Source: Chara braunii (taxonomy: Eukaryota; Streptophyta; Charophyceae; Charales; Characeae). From it: a DNA stretch of 28,991 bases. Numbering within the stretch: position 1 is the stretch's first letter; every line of letters begins with the position of its first letter. The position numbers were made by a program, and so were the translations under genes. The stretch covers positions 862,071-891,061 of the forward strand of contig BFEA01000058.1 of NCBI GenBank assembly GCA_003427395.1. The letters run 5' to 3'. Positions 10,246 through 21,737 of the stretch are shown piece by piece. The notes below the pieces were generated by a model. That model had not been told where the DNA came from, searched no databases, and was given only the letters and a program-made list of their open reading frames with translations.

Positions 10246-10996
10246 CCGCACTCGGTATCGAGAGAGAGAACGGGATAGCATCCGCCCTTCAACGGGATCT
10301 GGAGGGAGTGTGACCCCAGAAACAGGAGGTACTAAACTCACGACATCGGCAGGAGGAATTGTCTCGGGAACTTCAACTCCAATTGGGAGTGTGGCAGGGG
10401 GATCTAGTACTTCTTCAGGGTCAAGTCCCCTCAGAAGCCGAACACCAAACGCAGTACCACCTGGACCTGCGCATATTCTCACAGCCTCACTCAATGCGTC
10501 TGCGTCAAGTGGGAACGTGGGGAAGTCGCTCTCAGCCCAAGCGCTGGCACAGATTGGAATCCGAGAACGAGATCGGGACCGGGATCGGGATCGGGATCGA
10601 GAACGGGACCGAGAACGGGAACGGGATAGGGAACGGGATAGGGAACGAGATAGGGAACGAGATAGGGAACGAGAACGGGAAAGGGAACGGGAAAGGGAAA
10701 GAGACCGTGAGAGAGACAGGGAAAGACATGATCAGTCTGCAGCACACTATGAGGCACATGAGGGTGAAGGGGGTGCTGGGGTGAGAGATGGAGGAAGCAC
10801 AGAGGGTGCTGGCTATGGAGAAGTGGACGGAGGAGCAGGTGGAGCAAGTGGGATTGGAGGCGAGTCAGCAAGTGGAGCTACTGCTGGTGGAGGGGCCTTC
10901 AGGGGAGGGTCCAGGCCTGTTCGATTGCGGCAAGTGGCCGAGAGAAGAGAGAGGGATGGCAGAAGGGAAGGGAAATGGGAGCGCAAGCAGAATTGA
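10246..10996 (+). CDS. Terminal exon of the host gene: Ser/Gly linker, RE/RD repeat and Gly-rich tail
   Basis: One base completes the split codon from 8761 (AG+C), followed by 249 codons and a TGA. In order: TRYRERERDSIRPSTGSGGS, a Ser/Thr/Gly/Pro-rich stretch, an alternating Arg-Asp/Arg-Glu tract (about 10567-10725), a Gly/Ala/Ser-rich segment and a basic tail ending RREGKWERKQN. Mixed RE/RD tracts of this kind are frequent in nuclear RNA-processing and chromatin proteins, so a nuclear role is a reasonable inference, but the family is not recognised. Codon variation within the RE/RD tract (CGG/CGA/AGA/AGG, GAA/GAG) argues against a bare simple repeat and for a selected peptide. Confidence 0.8.
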
Positions 10997-12004
10997 TTTC
11001 AACGAGTTTTGATATTTCAGCGAAGACATCCAACCGTTTTGCAGTCTGGCAAGGAAACACTACTGTTTTGCTGTCTGATTGAAATGGCATGCATCTGGTG
11101 GGAACTCGTACGGGCGGATTTTGGGCAGAAACTTGTTATTAGAAGGGTGTGCGCATTCTAGTTCTCGGCTGAAAGCTTGACGACTGCCCTCGCTGGAGCA
11201 GAACGAGAATGGACACACTGAGATTACACCACCTTGTACCTCATCTTCGCCCCCCCCCCCGCCCCCCGACTATGCCTGTGCAGTATGGTGGGAGTTCATT
11301 CTCTGCACCTGAGAACTGCAAGCTAAGCACCGCCAGTGTGCCTTTCCCGGCATCGGGCTGCGCTCACATGTGAGGTGGGTTTCTTGTTATTGTGGGGCTC
11401 TACCACTTTTGTGTTTCAGCTTCGCACTCTCTGTGCATCCTTCCCTGAGAACGACTGTCCATTTCGGTGTGGTGAAAAGTCGGCTCAAATGCCTATCCAT
11501 TGCAACAAATTCGACAGCAAGGACTTCGTTATTCTTTTTGAGCTAATCATGGTTTCTTTGAGCTAATCATGGTTCCAAAAGCTTGTTTGAATGTGAATTG
11601 TTTCTTTGAGCTGATCATCTGCCGAAATTTTACTTTTTTTATTTTTTTTTCAAGTGGTACGCGCCTTTCACACCTAGGAGGTCCTCATTCTCAATGCGAC
11701 ATTGTCGTGCATGCCAGCGAACGTTTTTTGTTTCCCTTTTAAACCCAGCACCTCACGAAGACAAACGTGAGAATCGACGTCAAGCCAATCCAAAAACTTC
11801 GGAGGCTCGGGGCTTGCAGACCAAAATACCTGCCAGCACCAGCCAAAGGGAGGGCGGGAGGGGGGAAGGGGGGGAGGGAGCGGCGGGGGGGGGGNGGGGG
11901 GGNACACCGCACTGACGTGTTGGCAAAGCTTGGCGCGCATTGGGAATCCACCTCGCCAAAAGGAGGGCTTGGGGCCTTGGAGGTACTGATGGTTTGAAGG
12001 AAAC
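10997..12004. other. Downstream flank of the host gene; no gene seen
   Basis: Follows the stop at 10996 and should include the 3' UTR, although I see no clear polyadenylation site. A TTTGAGCTAATCATGGTT stretch is directly repeated at about 11536-11573. A G-rich stretch at 11850-11903 contains two ambiguous bases (11895 and 11903), a likely weak point of the assembly. Confidence 0.5.
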
Positions 12005-12060
12005 TGTGTGTGTGTGTGTGTGTGCGTGTGTGCGCGCGCGTGCGCATGTTTGTTTGTGCG
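12005..12060. repeat. (GT)n / (GC)n microsatellite
   Basis: TGTGTG run grading into CGCGCGTGCGC and TTTGTTTGTGCG. Simple sequence with no coding meaning. Confidence 0.9.
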
Positions 12061-12093
12061 TGTGCTAGTATGTATGTGTGTGGAGGGGGAGGG

Positions 12094-13274
12094 GATGTTA
12101 ATTACCGTGCAGGCAACCCACCAACAATGACGAGGAATGCGGGATGACCAGAAAATAGAGGTTAAAACTTAAAACTAGAAGCAAAATGAGACAAGGGTAT
12201 ACTTGTACATTACTATATTAGTATATTCACACCACCGTCTTCACCGAAAGTAACGCCCGGACATTGTATACGATGTAACGCTCCCGGCGGGCGTTATATT
12301 CGTTTATAACATCCGGGCATTACAATCAGTAGATTGGTAGCAACTCTGGTGGGGCCCCAAAAAAAATTAAAAAAAAAAAAAAAAAAATTAAAAAAAATGA
12401 TAAAAGACTCTGTAAAAAAAACTTTTGAAAGTATGTTGTCTAGAAAGGCAATGCGACCAACTTTGGGCTGAGGGTGGGTGGGGACGGAGATGTTAATTAC
12501 CATGCACTGGCATGCAGGCAACTAGCAAGCAAAATGAGAGGGAGGGTGGGGAGGGAGATGTTAATTACCCATCATCAATGGCAAGGAATGCGGGATGACC
12601 AGAAAACAGAGGTTATATCTAAAAACTAGGAAGCAAAATAAGAAGGGCATACTGACTAGTATATTCACACTGCTGTCTTCACCTGAAAATAACGCCCAGC
12701 AGGCGTTATATCCGCGTTTATAACGCCCGAGCCTTACAATCAGTAAAGTGGTAGCAAGTTACTAGCAGCTCCCGTGGGGCCCATTAAAAAAAAAAAAAAA
12801 AAAACTCCTGTAGAAAAAATATGTTGTCTAGAAATGTAATGCAACCAACTTTTTTTTTTCTCTTTTTTTTTTTATTTTTTTAAATAATAATTTTTCTTAA
12901 AAAATGCAACCAACTTTTGGCTGAGGGTCACTGAAGAATTCTTTACAACTTTGAAAAATTAGAAAAACGAAAACAAAAAATCACACCAAAACACACCCTG
13001 TCGAAGTCACAACCCCTTTTCAGCCCCTATTAAACGGTTATTAAACCCATGTGTACCCCCCTTCCCCCCACTCTGCGAGGAACTCTCCCCATGCCGCTTT
13101 AAAATATGCCCCCCTCCCCTTCCCTACCCCCTGGGCCTTATATTTGGCTAGAACGCCTGGGCGTTATATTTGAAGGGGTTTAACGCCTGGGCGTTACATT
13201 TGAAAAATAGTGAGTAAAAAGTACTAAAACCAAATTTAGGCCCATTTTAGGGTTCGTTGAATAGAACGCCCTGG

Positions 13275-13290
<16 letters not shown>
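12094..13290 (+). mobile_element. Small element B (word AACGCCxGGGCGTTAT), internally duplicated
   Basis: The left half is present twice, at 12094-12480 and about 12559-12860. Each copy starts GATGTTAATTACC, continues GGAATGCGGGATGACCAGAA, then TATTCACAC, TAACGCCC words, GTGGGGCCC, an A-run and TATGTTGTCTAGAAA. The second copy continues with CAACTTTTGGCTGAGGGTCA, a C-rich tract like that of element A, and a right block with AACGCCTGGGCGTTATATTT and AACGCCTGGGCGTTACATTT. The core is homologous to A (2869-3353), but the repeated GC-rich word is different. Non-coding. Confidence 0.7.
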
Positions 13291-13308
<18 letters not shown>

Positions 13309-13609
13309 GAAGTCCAGGGTGTTGTAGAGGCCAGTCACTGAGTGCACATTGAACGATCACCTGGAGCTGTGAGCCACGGGTGTCCTGGAATATGAGACCA
13401 CCTCCCATCCCATCCTCACGTCAATACTCCTAGGGTGAGGAGTAATGACCCCCTGTCCCTACTATCCTACCTCAGTGTGACCAGCACTCAGGACACCCGC
13501 GGCTCACAGCTCCAGGTGATCACTGTGCACTCAGTGACTGGCCTCTACAACACCCTGGACTTCATTTAAAAAAAAAAAGAAAAAAAAGAAAGAAAAAAAA
13601 AAGCCCCAG
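13266..13609. mobile_element. Long fold-back (inverted repeat) element bounded by poly-T/poly-A
   Basis: The left arm (about 13303-13390; TGAAGTCCAGGGTGTTGTAG ... GTGAGCCACGGGTGTCC) is the reverse complement of the right arm (about 13490-13566) except for a few small differences. The centre is about 100 bp. Outside the arms a T-run on the left and A-rich DNA on the right extend the symmetry, ending in GCCCTGGC and GCCCCAGG. No coding capacity. Its left edge abuts element B, so it may be nested in or derived from that family. Confidence 0.85.
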
Positions 13610-14040
13610 GACCATTGCCCTACCAGTGGGCAGGCAACTTGGACCGAACAGCAGTGAGGTGAAGATCGTAGGACTTTTCGGCTGATTATGGACGCAATTG
13701 TGGTCAGATTCATTCAAGATCATAGTAATAGTACGAGTATGCTCTGAGGAGTGTCCAGAAGTAAGAAGTCTTCCCCGAATGATGTTTTTTTTTTTTTTTT
13801 TTTTCCCAAAATGTCTCTGAAGGAGAAAGATGAGTGGGCGCTTCGCAGAACCGCCACTACCTGCAGATGATTCACAAATAAAGAACCCTCAGAAATGATG
13901 GACCTTGTTGGTTTTGGCACCTCAGGTTCAGCCTGAACTCTGACCATTGCCACCTCCACAGATGACAGCCTCACATGATGTGCAAGTCTTATATTCTACC
14001 TCAGGTTTGCAGCACACTGTTCTTCCGTTTTCGCTATCAG
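13610..14040. other. No gene seen
   Basis: Unique-looking DNA with a T-run at about 13785-13804. Short open frames lack any recognisable motif. Confidence 0.5.
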
Positions 14041-14172
14041 GCATGTCTCTCTCTCATAAACCTCTTCACATGTGTTGGCATCTCTCTCTCTCATAAACCT
14101 CTTCACATGTGTTGGCATCTCTCTCTCATAAACCTCTGCACATGTGTTGGCATCTCTCTCTCTTACACGGCC
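14041..14172. repeat. 35-37-bp tandem repeat, about 4 units
   Basis: Units share CATAAACCTCT, then CACATGTGTTGGCATCTCTC. They start at about 14055, 14092 and 14127, with partial units at either side. Length differences sit in the TCTC run. Confidence 0.9.
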
Positions 14173-14179
14173 TCCGCAT

Positions 14180-14252
14180 GTGTCTGTGTGTGTTTGTGTG
14201 AGAGAGGGATTGTGTGTGCCAGAGTGTGAGTGTGAGTGTGTGTGTGTGTGTA

Positions 14253-14351
<99 letters not shown>

Positions 14352-14552
14352 AAGAGAGAGAGATCCTAAATCCCCGTTACCATCTACCCCCGGGTGGAAC
14401 ATATGGTCCATTTGATTGAAGTTTCAGTCTAAGATACAACCATAATGACCTTTCCATTCGGGCGAAAACAGTATATTGGGGCCCATGAGCATGTCTCCCT
14501 CTCACAAGAACACACCGACTTTGCCGAGTCAGGTCATACTCCCATAGCCCTC

Positions 14553-14619
<67 letters not shown>

Positions 14620-14641
14620 TGCTTGCCTCACGTGCGTGCAC

Positions 14642-14695
<54 letters not shown>
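14180..14695. repeat. Microsatellite cluster: (GT)n, (GA)n, (GATA)n, (CT)n
   Basis: In order: (TG)n about 14180-14272, (AG)n about 14273-14313, (GATA)n about 14314-14350, (CT)n about 14552-14614, (GT)n about 14644-14672, (GA)n 14673-14695. The gap at 14389-14466 holds the third hairpin element. Open frames across this region are repeat translations. Confidence 0.93.
14389..14466. mobile_element. Degenerate hairpin element (copy 3)
   Basis: CCCGGGTGGAACATATGGTC at the left pairs weakly with ACCATAATGACC and CCATTCGGGCG at the right. The internal TTTCAGTCTAAGATAC resembles the copy-1 spacer GACTGAAAGATAC. Weaker than copies 1 and 2 but collinear with them. Confidence 0.5.
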
Positions 14696-14830
14696 GTGCG
14701 TGTCTCCATATCTGAATCTGACACTGATATCCGTCCAGATTACAAGGCCAACTGAGGCAAAGTGGGCGGGCTGGGCAAGAAACTATAGGCAAATGATTTC
14801 GGTGTGGCGTTTTCATGTGAGGCATTCGCA

Positions 14831-15249
14831 TGAAGGCAGACACAGCGAGTCAGTTCACACAAGATGAACACGCAGAGATTCGACAACTTTGTGGTCGCAA
14901 AACGTCAAACGGGACTTTGAAAATGCCGACAAAAAGACCGTAAAAAACACAGCATCCCAAGTGTAAGCGCGCGAGAAACGTGGGTAAGTCCTACTGTCCT
15001 ACACACTCGGAATGTCTGCGTTTCGACGCTTGAAGAGGTCTCATCTAATCGCTAAACCATTATTAATAGTAAAAAAAAACAAAAAAACAAAAAAAAACAA
15101 GCACTCACTAACTTCTTACTGGCTACAATCTTTCTCACCAACTCGATTCGAATTCTCCATTAGAATCACATAAACAACTCCTAATTCTTTCAGAAAAGGC
15201 CTTCCTGAATAGCTAAAGCCAAAGCCAAAAGGAAAGCCAAAAGGCAAAA
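14831..15249 (-). repeat. PLE-2 pseudo-LTR, downstream copy
   Basis: A direct repeat of 18793-19182, sharing TGAAGGCAGAC, TTCACACAAGAT, AAATGCCGACAAAAA, CATTATTAATAGT, CACTCACTAACTT and AACTCGATTCGAATTCTCCA. The end is a run of AGCCAAA units, shorter here and followed by AT-rich DNA. In transcription order (minus strand) this is the downstream copy. Confidence 0.85.
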
Positions 15250-15389
15250 AATGCAAAAAAGACAAAATATATATAAAAGAGGGGCAAACGGCAAAGAAGG
15301 CAAAGGTCGCCCTAGCCAAAGGTCCTAGAGAAACTGGGAAAAACCTTGATCAACCCACTTCACAACTTTCATCACAGTACCCGGTCCAT

Positions 15390-15960
15390 GCCTGTAGTCC
15401 TGATGTCAAAGATCACCTGCCTTGCTACCTGCGCCCAGTCAGGGGCACTAAGTCTGACACAAAAATAATTTGTCCTTGGGAAACACGAGCACTCCAACCT
15501 GTAGGGTTTCGTTTTCCTTTTCCCATCCTTACTTCTGTAGGTAATACTGTATCTGGGGCGCTGGACCCGTTTTCCAGCAGGTGATGCTCCCCACCAATAG
15601 ATGGAGCCTCTCCTCAGGTGCTAGTGGTGTCTGCTCTTACCAGCACCGCTAGCACTGGAAGGGAACTTTTTAAAAAAAAAAAAAAAAAAAAAAAAGGTTT
15701 TGCTGGTAATAGGAATATCTGAAAAAACTCTCACCCATATTTTACCATTTCTCCGAAATTTCCTGGTGATGGCACGACGCGCCGCTTCAATTCCTTGATA
15801 TGATGTGCGACTAGTCCTGATGTCAAAGGTCACCTGCCTTGCTACGTGCGCCCAGTCAGGGGCACTAAATCTGACAAAGCGCCAAAGAGAGTGCGCTCGA
15901 AGAGGTCAGCAGGGGCACTAAGTCGGACAAAGCGGCAAGGAGTGTGCTCGAAGAGGTCAG
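15390..15960. repeat. Nested duplications in the PLE-2 tail
   Basis: TAGTCCTGATGTCAAAGxTC to GGGGCACTAAxTCTGACA occurs at about 15394-15459 and again at 15813-15878. A second tandem duplication of CGAAGAGGTCAGCAGGG lies at 15897-15963. An A-run (15672-15694) separates the copies. The repeats interrupt the RT C-terminal frame, so they arose after or during decay. Confidence 0.75.
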
Positions 15961-16069
15961 CAGGGAAGGACTGCTTTCTTAATTCGCGGTTCAGCGAGAA
16001 CAACCCTTCACCTGCCCTTTCGGCAAACATCATACATTCCCGGATTTTGTGCAGCATCCCGTTTATCAA
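15842..16069 (-). pseudogene. PLE-2 ORF2 C-terminal fragment
   Basis: Reads MLHKIRECMMFAERAGEGLF followed by SLNRELRKQSFPADLFE. This is collinear with the thumb-side region of PLE-1 (LQGIQFQNLQDACSYTSKQQ and onward). It is disrupted after LFE by the duplication described above. Confidence 0.5.
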
Positions 16070-16119
16070 AGTTCTCTTCTGTTTCGTACACGTGTATCAA
16101 CACTAGTCCTGGAAGCACT

Positions 16120-16885
<766 letters not shown>

Positions 16886-17047
16886 TGATGGCCATTTGCT
16901 AACTTCTTCCAACTTTGACTTCAGCATACTTGTCGTCTTCAGATTGAAGTGGCTGCTCTTCGACAGAGAACAGCAAGAAGCAACGAAGTTGAGGGCTTTT
17001 GCCACCCTTTGGTTAGCCATCTTCGTCGGTTCGACATAGCTAAAGAG

Positions 17048-17356
17048 TACAAGGAAGTGGAGTCGTTAATAAGGAAGAAGCTATTAACTGGGGTCTTTCT
17101 GGCCCCATGTTAAGAGCTTCTGGTATAGAATGAGACTTGTTCAAAGTAGATCATTACGAGTGTTATGATGAATTCGATTGGTCAGCTCAATGGGAGAAGA
17201 GAGGAGATTGTCTAGCTCGATCCTTCGGCCGATAACACTCGTAATGATCTACTTTGCGTAAGTCCCATTCTATACCAGAAGCGCTCGAGTCTTAACATGG
17301 GGCCAGAAAGATCCCAGTTAATAGCTTCTTTCTTATTAACGACTCCAATTCCTTCT
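17048..17356. repeat. Inverted duplication inside PLE-2
   Basis: The left arm (about 17048-17166) and right arm (about 17234-17356) are reverse complements over about 120 bp at roughly 90% or better, around a 67-bp loop. The right arm on the minus strand reads [15 protein letters not shown] in a longer open stretch, so it is probably the original PLE orientation and the left arm the inverted copy. This replaces the part of ORF2 where the nuclease domain would lie. Confidence 0.85.
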
Positions 17357-17671
17357 ACTTATCCAGGGGGCAGAACACCATTCCTTCCCATCTCTTCTTC
17401 AGATCCTCAATTCTATCTATCTGACCGACTATCCCCGTGACTTTCCAAACATGTCCCAAGTACATTCCACACACTTTCTTCCACATGCAATCTCGTTTTC
17501 CAGCACTATCAGTAGGACAACATTCCTTAGTATCCTTTCAATAATCGGCAGCAACGACTTAGCACTTTGATTCAGTTTGCACCATCTCCGCTTCTCTAGG
17601 AACTGAAGGAGAATGGTCCAACCCTTCGACTGACTCGTCCGGTTCTTCTTGGGGATCTTGAATCTCGCCCC

Positions 17672-18632
17672 TCATTTGCTCCTCTTCTTTTGATTTTCTC
17701 GACGTTGAGACGGCTTTTTGCCTCGATGGCAATAGTTAACCCTCAATTCTGAAAGGGTGTCCACTGCATCGTTTACTCCATAAAATGGTAGCCTCGCTTC
17801 CTTACGCATCGCCTTCTTGTACGCCGACTCAGTTGCATACTTACAAGCTACTCTTTCCCACGGGTCTTTACCTTTTGCCAGTCGTGTTGCTTGCGCGGCA
17901 GCCTTCGTCAGTCTCCCTCTTCCTTTGCGCTTCTGGCCGGTGTGCCCGCCTCTTCTTTCTTCCCCATCTTTTTCGGTGTTTCCACCTGGGGGCGGCTTTC
18001 TACTATGCCCGTAGAGTCGCGGCGCTTCCACCTGCCTTTTAGTGGCGTGACTTCTTTAGCCTCCTCATCATCTGCTTCCGATGTTGACGATGGGGTTTTA
18101 CATCTTTTATTCTTTCTTGCTCTTATCGATATCACTTTCATCTTTCGATTCAAGCCCACCAACTTCTCCAACTTCTCTTCATACTCTTCTCGTTGCTCAA
18201 CTAGGAGTTTCTTCATCTCCCATTGACATTGTTTTTCTTCTTCCTCCTTTTTCAGCTTTCTTGCCGTAGCAACCCTTGCTTCTTCCTCCTTGGCAACTTT
18301 TTCCTCCTCCGCTCTTTTTTTTTTTCCCTTTGTCTCCTGTTTGGAACCTTCGGCGACTTTTTGTTGATCCAAGAATTGTCTGCCCATTCTTCCTACTGAG
18401 CTCAATGACTCCTCCAGTTCTCGACTTAGCATCACGGTACCTCTCCTTCCTCCAGTCATTCCTTGTAGACGAGGACACCGACTTTTGTAGTGCCTGATTT
18501 CACCGCATTCGTAACACTTACATACTACTCCTATAATTGTCAGCGGAAGATCCCGCCTATCTTCTCTTCTTCGCTCCCTATCTCTCCCATGGTCTCGTCT
18601 GTCCTCACCACTATCCCATCCCCTCTATGCCT
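17672..18632 (-). pseudogene. PLE-2 ORF1: basic stretch, CCHC zinc knuckle, coiled coil
   Basis: From about 18632 on the minus strand: an Arg/Asp-rich basic segment (HGRDRERRREDRR), a zinc knuckle CYECGEIRHYKSRC (C-x2-C-x4-H-x4-C, about 18510-18471), and a long Lys/Glu-rich coiled coil (18400-18150). A frameshift near 17915 leads to a C-terminal part with DPWERVACKYATESAYKKAM and LPFYGVNDAVDTLSELR ending at 17672. The layout matches PLE-1 ORF1. Zinc knuckles bind nucleic acid and coiled coils oligomerise, so a Gag-like RNA-binding role is inferred. Confidence 0.75.
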
Positions 18633-18792
18633 ATCGTGTCTTCCCTAAGACTCACCATGATGTAGTCAATCTTTCTCTTGGTATCAACACCTTCACAATG
18701 TCTTCCTCCCTCGACTTTCGTAGTACATTCGTTGGCTACTTCTCATCCAGGCTTCTCCATCGGTCTTCGTTGTCTTCTTCGTAGCAGCTCCA

Positions 18793-19182
18793 TGAAGGCA
18801 GACGTAGCGAGTCAATTCACACAAGATAAAGATGCAAAGATGCGACAACTTCGCGGTCGAAAAACCTCAAACGAGACTTGGAAATGCCGACAAAAATACC
18901 CGGTCTGTGAAAAATGCGGTATCCAAAGTGTACGTGCGTGAGAAACACGGTTACATCCTACACACGCAGAACATCTACGTTTTACCTTGAAGTTTGAGGT
19001 CTCATCAAATCGCTGAACCATTATTAATAGTTATTACAAGCACTCACTAACTTTTTACTGGCTACTCTTTCTAACCAACTCGATTCGAATTCTCCATTAG
19101 AACCACATAAACAACTCCTAATTCTTTTAGAAAAGGCCTGCGTGAATAGCTAAAGCCAAAGCCAAAGCCAAAGCCAAAAGAC
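18793..19182 (-). repeat. PLE-2 pseudo-LTR, upstream copy
   Basis: A direct repeat of 14831-15249 with point changes throughout. It ends in four AGCCAAA-type units at 19152-19182. It immediately precedes small element C. Confidence 0.85.
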
Positions 19183-19189
19183 TGTAGGC

Positions 19190-20163
19190 CTGAATTGTCT
19201 CTCTTCGACTTTTAGGAGAACCCATGCGCGGTTTTATTTTTTTGGAGGACCGTGGCATTTTGGCAAGCCAAAAAAAAATAAAAAATCCCCACAGATGACG
19301 GTGTCAAAATGTGCTCGGCCATTCAGTTTTTTTTTTTTTTTTTCACTGATCACTTTTTGTTTTGCTTTTATTTTGGTGCCTTAAATATTTTATTATTTTT
19401 TGGAAAAAAAATAATAGGCTTTATATTATGTGAAATGCATATTTGTAAATTTTTAGGGCATTTGACTATCCCAAGAAAAAATATAAAATTGCTAAAGATG
19501 GCGGCGGCGAAAACGTGGTCGTCAGTTCTCTTTTCATTTTTCCTTATTTTACTTATTATTATTTGTTTTCGTATTCAATTTTTATTTCAAATTAGGTAAG
19601 GAATTCAGATGGCCTGTATATCAAACCGAACATGTTCGGTGCCCCACTGAGCAGCCGAACGTGTTCGCACGCTCGGCCGAGCGGGAGCCGGACATGTTCG
19701 GCCGACTGCAAACTAGGGGGCTGTCGAGCATGTCCTCCTGTGTGTGGGGTGTCTGGGGGTGCGTATGCTGTGTGTCTGTGTGTATGTTCAGGAGTGATGA
19801 GTGATGCCCCCCATGGCCCCCCATGGCCCCCCAACCTTTATATATATATAAAAGATAAATAAATAAATAAAATAAGTATTCGGGCTCGGTCCAATTTGGG
19901 CCACGTTCGGGCGCGGTACCGAGCGTTCGGGTTCGGTCACCGAGCCCGAGCGAGATGCTACGCAGGCTGAGGCAAATGTTGTTCGTTTTCGTTTTCTGCA
20001 TAACATATATGTTTTTCAGAGTTTTTTGAATATTTGGATTTTTTTTTTTTTAAGGTTAAACCGTTTGTGTTCAACCCAAAAACTGAACGCATCCCAAGGG
20101 GGGCCGAATGTTCAGCAGGTTGGGGTTCGGGAGCTCGCCAATACCCGAATGCTGGCAACCCTA
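19190..20163 (-). mobile_element. Small element C (word CCGAAC/GTTCGG, CTCGGT)
   Basis: On the minus strand it begins AGGGTTGCCAGCATTCGGG (right end 20163). It passes through GGGATGCGTTC (shared with element D), an A-run, a block of CGAACC/GGTTCG and CTCGGT words (19880-19950), a second word block (19625-19700) with CCGAACATGTTCGG, and a core with AAATTTGAAATAAAAAT. Next come two copies of a GCGAGCACxTTTTGACACCG-type segment (about 19290-19325 and 19500-19530). The core is clearly homologous to D in inverse orientation. The far end is not recognisable and seems truncated against the PLE-2 pLTR. Confidence 0.7.
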
Positions 20164-21164
20164 TTCATAAATATATTTCTTTATTTTATTCATTTAAAAT
20201 GATGTATGAAAAATAATATTTAATAATAATAAAAAATTAGGAGATTTTGAAATGAATTCATGATAGTAGCACACTGGATATATGCTGCCCTTGCACATAT
20301 ATGAATTCTACGTGTAACTAAATGAGTGTTTGTATAATGCTTGGAAGGAGTCCTAGAAACGTATTCGTATCGGGAATACTAAAGGAACTCAATAAACCAA
20401 TACTACTACAGCTAAGGTATTACCAAATAATGTAGAGCTTAAGAAGAGTGGTTTGGTAAAATCTTCGAATGTATTTATTGATAGTAAAATAACTAAGATA
20501 TAAGCAAATAATGTAAAGCTTGATAAGAGTGGTTTGGTAAAATCTTTGAATGTATTTATTGTCTAGGTTACCAATGGTCCGGGGGCCGGTCGTCTTTCAA
20601 AACTAAATATAAATCCTACCTCTTCAATTAAGTGGGGCTTATTAGAGAATCATGTTTCTGTGAAATTCTATCCAACGTGAAAATAGCATGGCCAGCCTAC
20701 CTCTCTCTGGTGTAAACAATAAAAATGGTGTAGCAATTGTATGGAAATTAAGTCCAGTCTCTTTCAAAACTAATATTTTAGAAAGTCTCAATATACAGTA
20801 TGAGAGTAATTGACTATTTGATTAATTAAATGACAAACAAGATAAACAAACTATAAAGAATCATAATTCACAGGATGGGATAATGAATTATTTGTTGCTT
20901 GGAATATCTTCATATATCAAACACACAAATCATATATGTAATTGACTAACTTCAAGTATGACCATACAATTATGATTTGCATTCATTATCACCTACCAGT
21001 CTGAACTATCGTTTGTAACAATTCCTTGAACTGTCATCGATGCTGTCAGGCAGTAGCCATTTGGCCTTAATCACATACTTGAACCCCCCCCATACCAGAT
21101 ATAAAAAAAAACGTATTGTTGTGTTTAATCAATAATGGTTTCCCTATGAGACAACCGCGGCCGC
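20164..21164. other. AT-rich DNA with a local duplication; no gene seen
   Basis: Markedly more AT-rich than its surroundings. A segment with AGAGTGGTTTGGTAAAATCT and GAATGTATTTATTG is duplicated (about 20410-20490 and 20500-20565). CTTTCAAAACTAA also recurs (20597 and 20761). The composition could fit an organelle-derived insert or an old element, but I recognise no organelle gene. It ends with the palindrome AACCGCGGCCGCGGTT next to PLE-1. Confidence 0.5.
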
Positions 21165-21245
21165 GGTTGAAGAGAACTTCGTAAATCCCATCAAGCATCA
21201 AGAAGATTGCAAATTCGGCACACCAAAAAAGGAAAAGAAGGGAAG

Positions 21246-21302
<57 letters not shown>

Positions 21303-21737
21303 AGAGAAGAGAGGGAGAGAAGAGTCGACCGACACACTGGTGAAAGACCCGAACACGACAGGATGGGAACACAAAAAAAAAAACTTGGTACAACACTTCC
21401 CATCAGCCTAGACTGAAAGATGGTGACAGCACACCAACGCGTGAAGAACAGGCCAGGCATCTGGCGAGGGACCCGACATGTTTCATTCGGCCGCCAGCGC
21501 CGAACTCATCAGGGGTCAAAGCGTCGTTGATACTTCATCAATGTGGTTGGCCCTATACACAGACCCTACTACCGGTACCTTCTACCCCGCGGCAGGCCTA
21601 ACAGCCGACCGAAGAAAAATCCTGACTGTCCCAAATTGAGAGCACCTCGAACCACTGATCCGCTGACCAACCTATACAAAACACAAAACCACCTGGGCTA
21701 AGACCCCTCAGAATACTATGCCCCTTGCCTATTACAA
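21165..21737 (-). repeat. PLE-1 pseudo-LTR, downstream copy
   Basis: A direct repeat of 26434-27089, from GGTTGAAGAGAACTTCGTAA to CTATTACAA. Compared with the other copy it has a shorter (GA)n tract (about 21249-21297) and lacks about 80 bp after GGTTGGCCCTAT, while CCCCGCGGCAGGCCTAACAG is kept. Contains a hammerhead at 21470-21517. Homologous DNA stops sharply at both ends, which defines the element limits. Confidence 0.9.
21470..21517 (-). ncRNA. Hammerhead ribozyme in PLE-1 downstream pLTR
   Basis: Minus strand, in order: GACCC (21517-21513, stem I), CUGAUGA core (21512-21506), stem II with UUCGG pairing CCGAA around a loop, GAAAC core (21484-21480), self-complementary ACAUGU forming a minimal stem III, C17 at 21475, then GGGUC (21474-21470) pairing perfectly with GACCC. 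Every invariant core base is present. Predicted cleavage is after 21475. A very short palindromic stem III is typical of PLE hammerheads, which are thought to act as dimers. A covariation model search would settle it. Confidence 0.88.

Noticed and set aside
10116-10313. Poly-Asp open frame
   Set aside because: Translation of the (GAT)n repeat; its frame differs from that of the terminal exon and it lies in the predicted intron.
20164-21164. Organelle DNA insert
   Set aside because: Base composition is suggestive, but no organelle gene, tRNA or rRNA stretch was recognised.
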